This document shows positions 1 through 8,790 of a stretch of 64,000 bases of DNA, piece by piece. Location of the stretch: assembly GCA_937923255.1 (NCBI GenBank), contig CALAIL010000018.1, forward strand, positions 7,635 through 71,634, written 5' to 3'. The first letter of the stretch is position 1. Each line of letters begins with the position of its first letter. The notes under the pieces were generated by a model. The model did not search any database. It had not been told where the DNA came from and saw only the letters and a list, made by a program, of their open reading frames with translations. Made by a program: the position numbers and the translations under genes. Source of the DNA: an uncultured Propionivibrio sp. (GTDB lineage: Bacteria > Pseudomonadota > Gammaproteobacteria > Burkholderiales > Rhodocyclaceae).

Positions 1-196
1 CGACAGGATTGTTGACATAAACGATATTTTCAAACGCTCGGTAACGTATCGTTTGTCCGCCGACCTGCATCGTTTTATCTACATATTTCTGACCGGCAAA
101 ATCAAGAGGCTGCGTGTTTTCACGCTTGACGAGCGGCGTACTGCACGCCGCAAGCCCCAGCCCGGCAATAGTCAGTATCGTGGCTTTAAATTTCAT
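1..196 (-). CDS. Lipoprotein, 5' part only; possible alpha/beta hydrolase (tannase-like)
   Basis: An open frame starts with ATG at 196, preceded by GGGGAT, and runs off the left edge of the window, giving 65 residues. The N-terminus is a clear lipoprotein signal: MKFKAT, a hydrophobic stretch, then the lipobox LAAC with Cys18. The protein is therefore exported and lipidated. The stretch after the signal, including YRAFENIVYVNNPV, resembles the segment just before the catalytic domain in extracellular tannase/feruloyl-esterase-like alpha/beta hydrolases. That similarity is from memory and the catalytic part lies outside the window, so only the lipoprotein call is firm. Confidence 0.7.
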   Translation of the reverse strand, partial: MKFKATILTIAGLGLAACSTPLVKRENTQPLDFAGQKYVDKTMQVGGQTIRYRAFENIVYVNNPV

Positions 197-711
197 GACA
201 ATCCCCATAAAAAACAGGATATCTCTAGGATACACAAACCCAAACCAGATAGGCATCCGGCAAAACCGGGATCACACGGCTTCGCGTTTTCCTGTGTGTT
301 GCAGATACATCACGTCCCGCATCAATTGCCTCAAGCAACCTGGCGCAAATATCCTCCAGAACCTCCAGGCATCCCCATCTCCAGGCCACATCCAAATTTC
401 CAGGCAACATGCAATGCAGCCGGACAAACTATCTCCGTGCGACGGCGCAATGTAGCCACGATGTAATGTGTTTGCGGGCATTCACCGGAAAGCCGGCGAA
501 ACGCAGCCAACGCTTTCTCGGTACGAAAAAGTCTGTCAGTCGAAAGGCCAAGAGGCCTGTGTGCGCTATAATCCGCCTGCCTTGGCGCCGACGGGCACAT
601 CGAAGCGACTGCAGTTTATGGCGTGTCTGAGCCTCTCGTACTCTCACTGCTGGATGCGACGCGCATTGATTTTCCATTTCGCCGTATGGCGGTCAAACTC
701 AGGTCATACGG
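197..711. other. Intergenic region between divergent lipoprotein gene and mltD
   Basis: No convincing gene lies here; the short open frames overlap each other in several phases and lack a ribosome binding site. A TATAAT hexamer at 567-572 could be the -10 element of mltD, but no good -35 lies at the right distance. A short inverted repeat, AGGCC-AAGA-GGCCT, lies just upstream of it. Confidence 0.4.
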
Positions 712-2313
712 ATGATTTATAGAAAACTTTTCCATCGACTCAGTACCCGTATCTTTCTCTGCCTGTTTACCGTTGTGCTGGCCGGCTGCGCCAGCCTCGG
801 CCGCACAACCTGCAATGCGACATCGGAAAACAGCGAAGAATGCCCTCCCCGCAAAGGAACAACAGCCGACTATCTATACCCGGCCCCCATCCTGACGCCC
901 TTGCAGAGCTACGAGGTTCCGGCATTACCGATCAATCTGCCGACTGTCGATCTGACCAGCGAAACGGATAATATTTTTTCCCGCATCCGCAAGGGCTTTT
1001 CCATGCCGGACATCAACAACGACCTGGTACTGGAACACCAACAGCGCTACCTCAATCAGCCCGATTACCTGCGCCGCATGGTTGAACGCGGCGCCCCTTA
1101 CCTCTATCACATCGTCGAAGAAATCGATCAGCGCAGTATGCCCATGGAGCTGGCATTGCTACCGATGGTGGAAAGTGCCTACAACCCGATGGCCCATTCG
1201 CCCGCCAAAGCGTCCGGTTTATGGCAATTTATCCCGACAACCGGCAAACGCTACAATCTCGACCAGAATTGGTGGAAGGACGAGCGCCGCGACATCATCG
1301 CCTCGACGGCCGCCGCGCTCGAATACTTGCAGGAAGTCTATGAAATGCACGGCGACTGGCATCTGGCGCTGGCTTCTTACAACTGGGGGGAAGGCGCCGT
1401 CGCCCGCGCCATTGCCAAAAACAAAGCACTCAACCTGCCGACCGATTACCTGAACCTGAGCATGCCGAATGAAACGCAAAATTACGTGCCCAAGCTACAG
1501 GCGCTGAAAAATATCTTCAGCAGTCCGGAAACGCTTAAGGAACTTGGCATCCCGCGCATCCCCAACCGCCCCTATTTCACAACCGTCACCAAGCCGGTCA
1601 ACATTGATGTCAAACTGGCCGCACAGTTTGCTGGTATTCCGGTACATGAATTCCTTGCGCTTAATCCGGCGCACAACCGCCCCGTGATCGTCTCCGACTC
1701 GCCGATGGTCATTCCCGCAGAAAAGTACGACCATTTCGTCAGCAACCTGGAAGCACACGAGCAGAAGCAAAAACCGCTTTCTTCCTGGCAGTCCTATACC
1801 CTGCGCCCCGGCGACCGCCTGGAAAAAATCGCACCGCGCTTCGGCATGACCGTCGCCAACCTCAAAGCCATCAACGGCATCCACGGACGCATTCGGCTCA
1901 AACCAGGACTTACGCTACTGGTGCCCAGCAACGGCGGCGCAAAAGAGATCGACCCGGCCACGATGGTTGCCCAGCCACGCTTCCCCAGTGCCGACTTGCA
2001 GCCGGCAACGCGCACCTACAAGGTACGCAAAGGTGACACCCTGTTTTCCATCGCCAAGCGGCACGGCATGAGCGCCGACGAGCTGAAACGCCGAAACCAC
2101 CTGAAAAACATGAAAATCAAGCCAGGAACAACGCTCGTCGTCCTGGCAACGGAGCAAAAGGCCAGCAAGCCCGCTCCACAAAAAGGCAAATCATCCGTTT
2201 CTGCAAAGAAAAGCAGGCACCCAGCCTCTTCACAGAAACAGAACGCCAAGAAAGCACCCACACCCCGCAAGAATGCCGCGCAGGCAAGCAAACCGGCAAA
2301 ACGTAAGAAATAA
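712..2313 (+). CDS. mltD: Membrane-bound lytic murein transglycosylase D
   Basis: This lipoprotein cleaves the N-acetylmuramyl-beta-1,4-N-acetylglucosamine bond of peptidoglycan, leaving 1,6-anhydro ends, and acts from the periplasmic face of the outer membrane. The 533 residues begin with a signal peptide and lipobox LAGC (Cys26). The SLT/GH23 domain spans about residues 130-250, with the catalytic Glu154 in MVESAYNP and the GLWQFIPTTGKRY motif. Two LysM peptidoglycan-binding domains follow at about 360-405 and 435-480, the second starting YKVRKGDTLFSIAKRHGM. The tail from 480 is a Lys/Ala/Pro-rich basic stretch. Length and domain order match the MltD family. It stands alone on the plus strand and converges with the accessory island. 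The ribosome binding site is weak. Confidence 0.95.
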   Translation: MIYRKLFHRLSTRIFLCLFTVVLAGCASLGRTTCNATSENSEECPPRKGTTADYLYPAPILTPLQSYEVPALPINLPTVDLTSETDNIFSRIRKGFSMPDINNDLVLEHQQRYLNQPDYLRRMVERGAPYLYHIVEEIDQRSMPMELALLPMVESAYNPMAHSPAKASGLWQFIPTTGKRYNLDQNWWKDERRDIIASTAAALEYLQEVYEMHGDWHLALASYNWGEGAVARAIAKNKALNLPTDYLNLSMPNETQNYVPKLQALKNIFSSPETLKELGIPRIPNRPYFTTVTKPVNIDVKLAAQFAGIPVHEFLALNPAHNRPVIVSDSPMVIPAEKYDHFVSNLEAHEQKQKPLSSWQSYTLRPGDRLEKIAPRFGMTVANLKAINGIHGRIRLKPGLTLLVPSNGGAKEIDPATMVAQPRFPSADLQPATRTYKVRKGDTLFSIAKRHGMSADELKRRNHLKNMKIKPGTTLVVLATEQKASKPAPQKGKSSVSAKKSRHPASSQKQNAKKAPTPRKNAAQASKPAKRKK

Positions 2314-2411
2314 AGGCGCCGGCTCGAACTTGGCTTCCTTGGTTACATACTTCGCCTCATACTGGCGAGGGCATGTCGTGTAGCAGGACAACGACGTATG
2401 GGACTAGGGCA

Positions 2412-2618
2412 TCATAGGTTCGTACCGTGCAGTCTGTTGAGCTGTTGACGGGTACGCTCCAGCTTAGCCTTGACTCTGGCGATGCGCGCGCGTGAGCGCT
2501 CGGTGCCAAGCTGCTCCGAAATGCTGATTATCAAAGCACTGAGGCTTTTCATTACCTCGTACTCCTCGAACGTCGGCGCGGCGTTTAATTTGACAACGTT
2601 GCTCTTTGTTCTACGCAC
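2412..2618 (-). CDS. Small basic helical protein, 68 aa, unknown function
   Basis: I choose the GTG start at 2618 because GGAGA lies six bases upstream of it, although the frame stays open for 25 more codons. The protein has a short N-terminal segment and then what looks like a long amphipathic helix. It is rich in Arg, Lys and Glu from about residue 25 to 64 (EQLGTERSRARIARVKAKL), suggesting a coiled coil. I do not recognise the family. It is the last gene on the minus strand before the convergent junction with mltD and lies 348 bases beyond the kinase gene, so it is probably transcribed separately from the island operon. It could be a remnant of mobile DNA. Confidence 0.5.
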   Translation of the reverse strand: MRRTKSNVVKLNAAPTFEEYEVMKSLSALIISISEQLGTERSRARIARVKAKLERTRQQLNRLHGTNL

Positions 2619-2966
2619 TTTGCATCTCCATAGTTGGTTGCAATATCCGCCACGGCGCCTACAGCTACGAAAGCGCCAAGGCGCAATATGCACCGTTTGA
2701 TCGCCTGTAAGACATAGACTCCACTACTTGCGTCTATCTCACCAGCGTCACCACTGGCGCCTGCGGCGCGGAGCAGAACGTTGATGCGAGCATTAATAAC
2801 AAAGCGGAAAAGGTTGCACCTTTGCTAATGATGAGGGCGAGTAGAAATACGATAGATCTTATTAATCTATGCAGATTATTGATCTTGTTGACGTTTTATT
2901 TATTTCGAAATTTTATTCCCTTTATAAAAGGTATATTGCGTTCAGTATTGGGAAATTAAACTGAGA
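2619..2966. other. AT-rich intergenic region with a possible decayed plus-strand frame
   Basis: No intact gene is visible. On the plus strand one phase reads a protein-like segment ending YAPFDRL at a TAA near 2707, and the same phase then stays open to a TAA near 2959. The second stretch holds a hydrophobic region (about 2878-2950). There is no start codon with a ribosome binding site. Composition shifts from GC-rich before 2780 to AT-rich after it, which marks the right boundary of older DNA against the island. Confidence 0.35.
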
Positions 2967-3509
2967 TTAATCGGATAAGGCAATCCATTCGGAAATCGCC
3001 TCCGTAAATTTAAATTTATCAAGCGCCTTCAATGCCCGAATAGGAATATTGAGGTTGTTCGCTACTAGGTGCGCTTGCCTTAACTCCAGTTCTTGAAACT
3101 TTTCTATGATAACTGGATCTTGGGATATATTATTATCTCTATCGATCCATCTTTGATAAATGGCCAGTGGCGCATCATGAAGAACCACAATCCCTTGAAG
3201 ATTTAATTCTCTAAACACATCAACCGGAATCTTTCGGAAATCATGATTTGATTCCAATAAGCAAAAGTGTCCATCAAGAAGAATTGTCTTATTATGATTT
3301 TTGCAAAGTTTACGAATCCCTTGAATTAGCAATGATTGGTTTCCCATAACATCGGAAACCAATTTATCCGCGGCTAAAGCAGCCTCAGCCTTCTCAGAGC
3401 TTATCACTTTACTGGAGCTGAAATAATCGAGTCCCAGCAATTTCGCAGCATGATGGCATAAAGTGGTTTTGCCTACACCATGAACTCCGCCTACAAATAT
3501 GATACGCAT
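2967..3509 (-). CDS. P-loop kinase / ATP-binding protein of accessory operon
   Basis: The 180-residue protein starts with a classic Walker A loop, GGVHGVGKTT (residues 7-16), close to the N-terminus. This layout is typical of small nucleotide or nucleoside kinases and of AAA_18-type ATPases. A hydrophobic strand ending in DGHFCLL (about residues 77-86) resembles the second conserved strand of such kinases, and RWIDRD (about 117-122) could be lid arginines. The substrate cannot be told. It is the third gene of a tight operon: its ATG lies three bases after the stop of the ASCH gene and its GGAGTGG site lies within that gene. The DNA is far more AT-rich than the flanking mltD and guaA, indicating transfer. 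Confidence 0.75.
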   Translation of the reverse strand: MRIIFVGGVHGVGKTTLCHHAAKLLGLDYFSSSKVISSEKAEAALAADKLVSDVMGNQSLLIQGIRKLCKNHNKTILLDGHFCLLESNHDFRKIPVDVFRELNLQGIVVLHDAPLAIYQRWIDRDNNISQDPVIIEKFQELELRQAHLVANNLNIPIRALKALDKFKFTEAISEWIALSD

Positions 3510-3512
3510 CAG

Positions 3513-3944
3513 CTATTCCACTCCAAAATAGAAATTCAATTTTTCAACCTCATCTAAACTGAGATAACGAAAAGATTGTGGGGGTCTAAAATTTTCTCCA
3601 AACACTTGAGATGGCTTCAGCGCCCCTTTGCTAAAGTTAGAGACCGTTGCAAGCTCAATAGCAGCCCCTTCACTTCTACCCTCTAGATATGCGAATAGCT
3701 TTCGACGACTAATTCCCCCCCCTTTCTTTTTGGCGAGTTCCCATAAATGATTTTTTGACCCCCAGTGAACTTTTTCGACATGAGTAGCGGCCACTATCCT
3801 TTGGACAGGCGACGTTACGTAAATAACCAAACAACTAACCTGTTTCGAAGTCCATCGTCTGCGAAATTCGAGCCTTTTTTCTCCAATTAGTATTTTTTTG
3901 GCATACTCTGGCCGAATTGAAATTAGCACAACGTTAGTTTTCAT
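3513..3944 (-). CDS. ASCH-domain (PUA-like fold) protein
   Basis: The 143-residue protein reads MKTNVVLISIRPEYAKKIL at its start, followed by GEKRLEFRRR, the G-x-K-x-x-E-x-R signature of ASCH domains. These are PUA-like folds that bind RNA or modified nucleotides, and some are amidohydrolases or ribonucleases. I choose the ATG at 3944, although the frame is open 27 codons further, because this start overlaps the end of the PIN-GNAT gene by only 11 bases and begins directly with the first strand of the domain. The overlap predicts translational coupling. No other domain is present. Substrate and role are unknown; RNA or modified-base recognition is an inference from the family. Confidence 0.75.
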   Translation of the reverse strand: MKTNVVLISIRPEYAKKILIGEKRLEFRRRWTSKQVSCLVIYVTSPVQRIVAATHVEKVHWGSKNHLWELAKKKGGGISRRKLFAYLEGRSEGAAIELATVSNFSKGALKPSQVFGENFRPPQSFRYLSLDEVEKLNFYFGVE

Positions 3945-5397
3945 GAGATAAAACTCTTTCGAAACTTTGGTGACTAATTTTAGTAATGCTTTGTGGTGCC
4001 CCCTTGAGCACGCCTTGCTGCTCAAGCCACTCTTGCGGCAAAGGAGTCGAAAGATGTTTAACTAACCTGAACAGCATAACACGCGTAGGCTTTTCAGCCA
4101 TTAATTTAATCTCAGGCATCGAGTAAACAGTACGACGCTTAACTCTGGAAACGATATCCTCTGCCACACTTAATGTTTCATAACTCTCAACAATACCAAT
4201 GCTAGTTATTGCCCGCTCGTCTCCTGATCGATAGAACAGCACTATATCGCCAGGGCGAATTTTCTTAGTTGGGGCGTAGCATAAATACGCCATTTTTATA
4301 GCATTCCCTGCAGAACTCTGCGAAGAGAATATATTCATTTGCTGGCCTAGATAATCTATAAATAGCATCTGATGATACCCGGGTTTTATAGGAATAATGA
4401 ACTTCTCCACGTTTTCATCGTGACGAAAATGTGGAAAATAAAAACGCAAATAATCAAAAGAAGGGAGTTCTTCTTGTGGCGGATTTACAGGATGCCTTTT
4501 AAGATAGACAGCATCACGCCCCTGACTTCCAGGATCAAAGCCTACCCTTTTAAACCCAAAGTCCTCAAGCATTTCAAAAAGAAAATGATGTCGATCGCTA
4601 TCGCCATGAATAAAGATATTTTCCAATCTATTTTTTGTAGCATAAAGGAATGCGGCCTTTAAAAAAAGTTCTCCTATTTTTTTGCCTCGGCTATTTTCTC
4701 CAACTTTGAAGGTTGCTAATTTTAGTGCAGGTCCTTCAAGCATTACCTCGTCTGTAATTCTTTCATCATGTTGCTGAGCATAAATGCAAATGCCTCCAAG
4801 AACTCCACTCGACTCCCAGTTTACCCAAGCATTCCGCCCTTCTTTCGCTTTTTCTCTAAACCAGTTGTCAAAATTTTCATATCCCTCTCTCAAGCTATTA
4901 AAAAATTGGCCTCCCAAGTATGAACTTAAACTGAAAAGTGGAACATTTTCAATATTCGGCAACTGCACTGGAACTCGTCCGTGCAGGCGACGCAACAAAT
5001 CTTCTGCCGTTTGAATGGTATAGACGCGTTCCAATAGTCCATGCTCTTTCGCTTTTTTATGGATGCCACGATCTTCCGTGACCAACCCATGGGCAGCATT
5101 AAGAAAAATCGCATGAAGAATTTCATTATCTGCGGCATCATTTCGATCTGTATCGGCTGTATTCCATGGGCAAGTAGGCAACGACTCCAGTCTAGTATAT
5201 TGACTCAGTCGAGAAAGTGTCTGAGTACGACGATCTGCATTATTGTCCTGCTTGATATCCTCTTCTGAAGCCGGGTGATAAAGCAAAACATGTCCATTTT
5301 CATTGGCCAATCTAACAAAGTTAGCGAGGCTTGGCTCGAGTGGGCGCTGCGAATCCTCAAGAGGAATTAGAATGTTTGTATCTAGAATGAAGCGCAT
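3934..5397 (-). CDS. Three-domain PIN - GNAT acetyltransferase - PUA/EVE-like protein
   Basis: The 487-residue protein seems to be a fusion. Residues 1-140 look like a PIN ribonuclease domain: the N-terminal strand MRFILDTNILIPLE places Asp6, further candidate acidic ligands are Glu46, Asp90 and Glu92, and a second strand ends LVTEDRG (Asp109). Residues about 155-300 resemble a GNAT fold, with the acetyl-CoA loop NSRGKKIGELFLKAAF (236-250) and the later FEMLEDFGFKRVGF strand-helix. Residues about 330-480 resemble a PUA-like reader domain of the ASCH/EVE type, with RPGDIVLFYRSGDE at 381-394. It is the first gene of the operon followed by an ASCH protein and a kinase. The ribosome binding site is weak. 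A function in RNA processing, stress or phage response is inference. Confidence 0.75.
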   Translation of the reverse strand: MRFILDTNILIPLEDSQRPLEPSLANFVRLANENGHVLLYHPASEEDIKQDNNADRRTQTLSRLSQYTRLESLPTCPWNTADTDRNDAADNEILHAIFLNAAHGLVTEDRGIHKKAKEHGLLERVYTIQTAEDLLRRLHGRVPVQLPNIENVPLFSLSSYLGGQFFNSLREGYENFDNWFREKAKEGRNAWVNWESSGVLGGICIYAQQHDERITDEVMLEGPALKLATFKVGENSRGKKIGELFLKAAFLYATKNRLENIFIHGDSDRHHFLFEMLEDFGFKRVGFDPGSQGRDAVYLKRHPVNPPQEELPSFDYLRFYFPHFRHDENVEKFIIPIKPGYHQMLFIDYLGQQMNIFSSQSSAGNAIKMAYLCYAPTKKIRPGDIVLFYRSGDERAITSIGIVESYETLSVAEDIVSRVKRRTVYSMPEIKLMAEKPTRVMLFRLVKHLSTPLPQEWLEQQGVLKGAPQSITKISHQSFERVLSHEN

Positions 5398-5530
5398 CGC
5401 TTTTAATAAAATTAATTATCCAAGATGATTCTATGGTTACCAGTCTATACAATAAATAGGCAGCAATTAAAATTTATATTTATCCGTAACCTAATGGAAT
5501 AACATCTATCGCTGCCGTAGAAATAATGGC

Positions 5531-7222
5531 TTACTCCCACTCAATCGTCGCAGGGGGTTTGCTGGAAACGTCATAGGTCACGCGATTAATCCCGCGCACT
5601 TCGTTGATGATTCGGGACGACACCTTTTTCAGCAGCGCATACGGCAGTTCGGCCCAGTCGGCGGTCATGAAGTCACTGGTTTGCACGGCGCGCAGGGCCA
5701 CGACGTAGTCGTAGGTGCGGCCATCGCCCATGACGCCGACGGATTTGACTGGCAGGAAGACGGTGAATGCTTGGCTGGTAAGGTCGTACCAGCTTTTACC
5801 GCTGTTCGGTTCGATGGTGGAGCGCAGTTCTTCGATGAAGATAGCGTCGGCCTGGCGCAGCAGGTCGGCGTATTCTTTTTTGATTTCGCCCAGGATGCGC
5901 ACGCCCAGGCCCGGGCCGGGGAAGGGGTGGCGGTAGACCATGTCGTGCGGCAGACCAAGGGCCACGCCCAGTTCGCGCACTTCGTCTTTGAACAAATCGC
6001 GCAGCGGCTCCAACAGTTTCAGGCCCAATTGTTCGGGCAGGCCGCCGACGTTGTGGTGGCTTTTGATGACGACGGCTTTCTTGCTTTTGGCGCCGCCGGA
6101 TTCGATCACGTCGGGGTAGATGGTGCCTTGGGCCAGGAAGGTTGCGCCCTTATGGCCAGCGCCGCTGGCCTTGAGCTTCTCGGCTTCGGCCTTGAAGACA
6201 TCGACAAAGAGCTTGCCGATGATTTTGCGTTTTTGCTCGGGGTCGGACACGCCCTTGAGGGCATCGAGGAAGAGCTGGCTGGCATCGACGCGCACCACTT
6301 TGGCGTGAATTTTTTTACCCCCACGCTCACTGCGTTCGCTGCCCACCGAGGGGGCTGGTTCGTCTTCGGGGCGGCCGTACGACGAACCGCCAGCGAACAT
6401 GTCCATGACCATGTCGCCTTCGTTCAAGCGCAGCAGGCCGTGATCAACAAACACGCAGGTGAGCTGATCGCCAATAGCTCGGTGGATGAGGGCGGCGGCG
6501 ACGGATGAATCAACACCGCCCGACAGGCCCAAGATGACTTCTTCATCGCCCACTTGCGCGCGGATTTTTTCTACGGCCTCTTCGATGTGGTCGCGCATGA
6601 TCCAGTCGGGCTTGGCAGCGCAGATGTCGAGCACAAAGCGCTCCAGCATCGCACGGCCCTGCACGGTGTGCGTGACTTCCGGGTGGAACTGCACGCCGTA
6701 GAAGCGCCGCGCCTCGTCGGCCATGCCAGCAATGGGGCAGCTTGGCGTGCTGGCCATGACTTTGAAGCCCTCAGGCAAATGGGTCACTTTGTCGCCGTGG
6801 CTCATCCACACTTTCAGCATGCCGTGGCCTTCGGGGGCGTGAAAGTCTTGAATGTCTTTGAGCAGCGCCGTGTGACCGTGGGCGCGCACTTCGGCGTAGC
6901 CGAATTCGCGGGTATTGCTGCCCTGCACTTGCCCACCCAGTTGCTGCGCCATGGTCTGCATGCCGTAACAGATGCCCAGCACGGGAATGCCCAGTTCGAA
7001 CACGGCATCGGGCGCGCGGTCGTCCACCTCGTACACGCTGGCGTGACTGCCGGAAAGGATGACACCCTTGAGATTGCCATCGGCCGCAAACTGGCGCACC
7101 CAGTCGCTGCTCACGTCGCAAGGGTGCACCTCGCAATACACATGCGCTTCGCGGATGCGGCGGGCGATGAGTTGCGTGACCTGAGAACCGAAATCGAGGA
7201 TGAGGATTTTGTGATGAGACAT
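5531..7222 (-). CDS. guaA: GMP synthase (glutamine-hydrolysing)
   Basis: This enzyme converts XMP, ATP and glutamine to GMP, the last step of guanine nucleotide synthesis. The N-terminal class I glutamine amidotransferase has the nucleophile Cys85 in GICYG and the FHPE histidine-glutamate pair near residue 180. The ATP pyrophosphatase domain has the P-loop SGGVDSS near 234-240, and the C-terminal dimerisation domain ends IEWE. I choose the ATG at 7222, eight bases after AAGG, rather than an upstream TTG. At 563 residues it is longer than the usual 525-540 because about 25 residues rich in Ser, Pro, Glu and Arg are inserted between MDMFA and HAKVV. The sequence style resembles Comamonadaceae GuaA (judged from memory). 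It lies 83 bases downstream of guaB, probably in one operon. Confidence 0.95.
   Translation of the reverse strand: MSHHKILILDFGSQVTQLIARRIREAHVYCEVHPCDVSSDWVRQFAADGNLKGVILSGSHASVYEVDDRAPDAVFELGIPVLGICYGMQTMAQQLGGQVQGSNTREFGYAEVRAHGHTALLKDIQDFHAPEGHGMLKVWMSHGDKVTHLPEGFKVMASTPSCPIAGMADEARRFYGVQFHPEVTHTVQGRAMLERFVLDICAAKPDWIMRDHIEEAVEKIRAQVGDEEVILGLSGGVDSSVAAALIHRAIGDQLTCVFVDHGLLRLNEGDMVMDMFAGGSSYGRPEDEPAPSVGSERSERGGKKIHAKVVRVDASQLFLDALKGVSDPEQKRKIIGKLFVDVFKAEAEKLKASGAGHKGATFLAQGTIYPDVIESGGAKSKKAVVIKSHHNVGGLPEQLGLKLLEPLRDLFKDEVRELGVALGLPHDMVYRHPFPGPGLGVRILGEIKKEYADLLRQADAIFIEELRSTIEPNSGKSWYDLTSQAFTVFLPVKSVGVMGDGRTYDYVVALRAVQTSDFMTADWAELPYALLKKVSSRIINEVRGINRVTYDVSSKPPATIEWE
6318..6388. repeat. 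REP-like palindromic insertion inside guaA
   Basis: Two imperfectly linked dyads sit side by side. CCCCC at 6318-6322 faces GGGGG at 6350-6354. GGTTCGTC at 6357-6364 is the exact inverse of GACGAACC at 6381-6388, with a 16-base loop holding CGGCCG. The block keeps the guaA reading frame and encodes the extra Ser/Pro/Glu/Arg-rich loop of the protein. Its base pattern resembles intergenic REP-type repeats that I recall from Comamonadaceae chromosomes. Confidence 0.6.
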
Positions 7223-7305
7223 GCCTGCTGCCTTCAATAAAAATGCGGGCTGCCGCCATGCCCATGCCTGTCAGCAACCCGCAAAAGATAAGAACCTAAG
7301 ACCTG

Positions 7306-8766
7306 CTACTCCGCGCGGTAATTGGGCGCTTCCTTAACAATCTGCACGTCGTGGACATGCGATTCACGCACGCCCGCGGCGGTAATTTCGACGAAAACCG
7401 CTTTTTCATGCATATCGGCAATCTGCGCGCACCCCAGATACCCCATCGATGAGCGCAAGCCGCCGAGCAATTGATGAATGACGACCAAAACCGGCCCCTT
7501 GTAGGGGACGCGCCCTTCGATGCCTTCCGGCACAAATTTCTCGATATTGCCCGTGCCTTCCTGGAAATAACGATCTGCCGCACCCGCAGCCATGGCACCC
7601 AGCGACCCCATGCCACGATACGATTTATAGGAGCGCCCCTGGTATAGCTCAACCTCTCCCGGCGCTTCTTCTGTACCGGCAAACAGGCCGCCGAGCATCA
7701 CGGAATTAGCACCTGCGGCAATTGCCTTGCAGATATCGCCGGAATAGCGGATTCCGCCGTCGGCGATCATCGGAACGCCCGTATTTTTCAGGGCGTCAGA
7801 GACATTCTGGATAGCCGTGATCTGCGGCACGCCGACGCCGGCAACGATGCGTGTTGTACAGATCGATCCCGGCCCAATACCGACCTTGACGCCATCTGCG
7901 CCGGCATCCACCAGTGCCAGCGCCGCATCGCCCGTGGCAATGTTGCCGCCGATGACATCAATGTGCGGAAATTCCCGCTTAACCCAGTGCACACGCTCCA
8001 GCACGCCTTGTGAATGCCCGTGCGCGGTATCGACAACGATCACATCGACGCCCGCTTCGGCAAGCAGCGCCACACGCTCTTCGGTTCCCTCGCCCACACC
8101 CACGGCCGCACCAACGCGCAGTCGGCCGGTGAAATCTTTGCAGGAGTTTGGATGCTCCGTCGTTTTGATGATGTCCTTGACCGTAATCAGGCCGCACAAC
8201 TCAAATGCATCATTGACCACCAGAACACGTTCAATGCGATGTTTGTGGATCAGTGCCTTACCCTCATCAATACTGGCGCCTTCGTGTACCGTCACCAGGC
8301 GCTCGCGCGGCGTCATGATGTTGCGGATAGGCTGATCGAGCTGGGTCTCGAAACGCAAATCGCGGTTGGTGACAATGCCGACGACCTGCCGCCCTTCCAG
8401 CACGGGGAATCCGGAAATCCGGTGTTGTCGCGACAGATCCAGCACTTCGTGCACGGTCATTGAGGGAGACACGGTAATCGGGTTCTTCAGCACGCCCGAT
8501 TCAAAGCGCTTGACCCGTACCACCTCGGCTGCCTGTGCCTGGGGTGAAAGATTTTTGTGGATAATGCCAATGCCGCCTTCCTGCGCCAGCGCAATCGCCA
8601 AACGGCTTTCCGTCACGGTGTCCATGGCTGCCGAAACGAGCGGCATATTCAAGCTAATATTGCGCGTCAGGCGTGTTTTCAGGCTGACTTCGCGCGGGAG
8701 AACGGAAGAATGAGCGGGGATGAGCAGTACGTCGTCGAACGTCAGCGCTTTCTGCAATAAACGCAT
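7306..8766 (-). CDS. guaB: Inosine-5'-monophosphate dehydrogenase
   Basis: It oxidises IMP to XMP with NAD+, the first committed step to GMP. The 486-residue length is standard. The TIM barrel carries the catalytic loop GPGSICTTR with Cys303, and two CBS domains at about residues 93-205 interrupt the barrel. The [11 protein letters not shown] segment and the C-terminal flap VPYKGPV are present. The ATG at 8766 follows AGGAG at a good distance. guaA follows on the same strand. The promoter lies in the 66-base divergent gap shared with the DUF4124 gene. Confidence 0.97.
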   Translation of the reverse strand: MRLLQKALTFDDVLLIPAHSSVLPREVSLKTRLTRNISLNMPLVSAAMDTVTESRLAIALAQEGGIGIIHKNLSPQAQAAEVVRVKRFESGVLKNPITVSPSMTVHEVLDLSRQHRISGFPVLEGRQVVGIVTNRDLRFETQLDQPIRNIMTPRERLVTVHEGASIDEGKALIHKHRIERVLVVNDAFELCGLITVKDIIKTTEHPNSCKDFTGRLRVGAAVGVGEGTEERVALLAEAGVDVIVVDTAHGHSQGVLERVHWVKREFPHIDVIGGNIATGDAALALVDAGADGVKVGIGPGSICTTRIVAGVGVPQITAIQNVSDALKNTGVPMIADGGIRYSGDICKAIAAGANSVMLGGLFAGTEEAPGEVELYQGRSYKSYRGMGSLGAMAAGAADRYFQEGTGNIEKFVPEGIEGRVPYKGPVLVVIHQLLGGLRSSMGYLGCAQIADMHEKAVFVEITAAGVRESHVHDVQIVKEAPNYRAE

Positions 8767-8790
8767 GGGCTTTGCTCCTAGGTCACAAAT

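Noticed and set aside
2314..5530. Attachment-site direct repeats flanking the island
   Set aside because: No second copy of the guaA 3' end or other clear direct repeat was found by eye.
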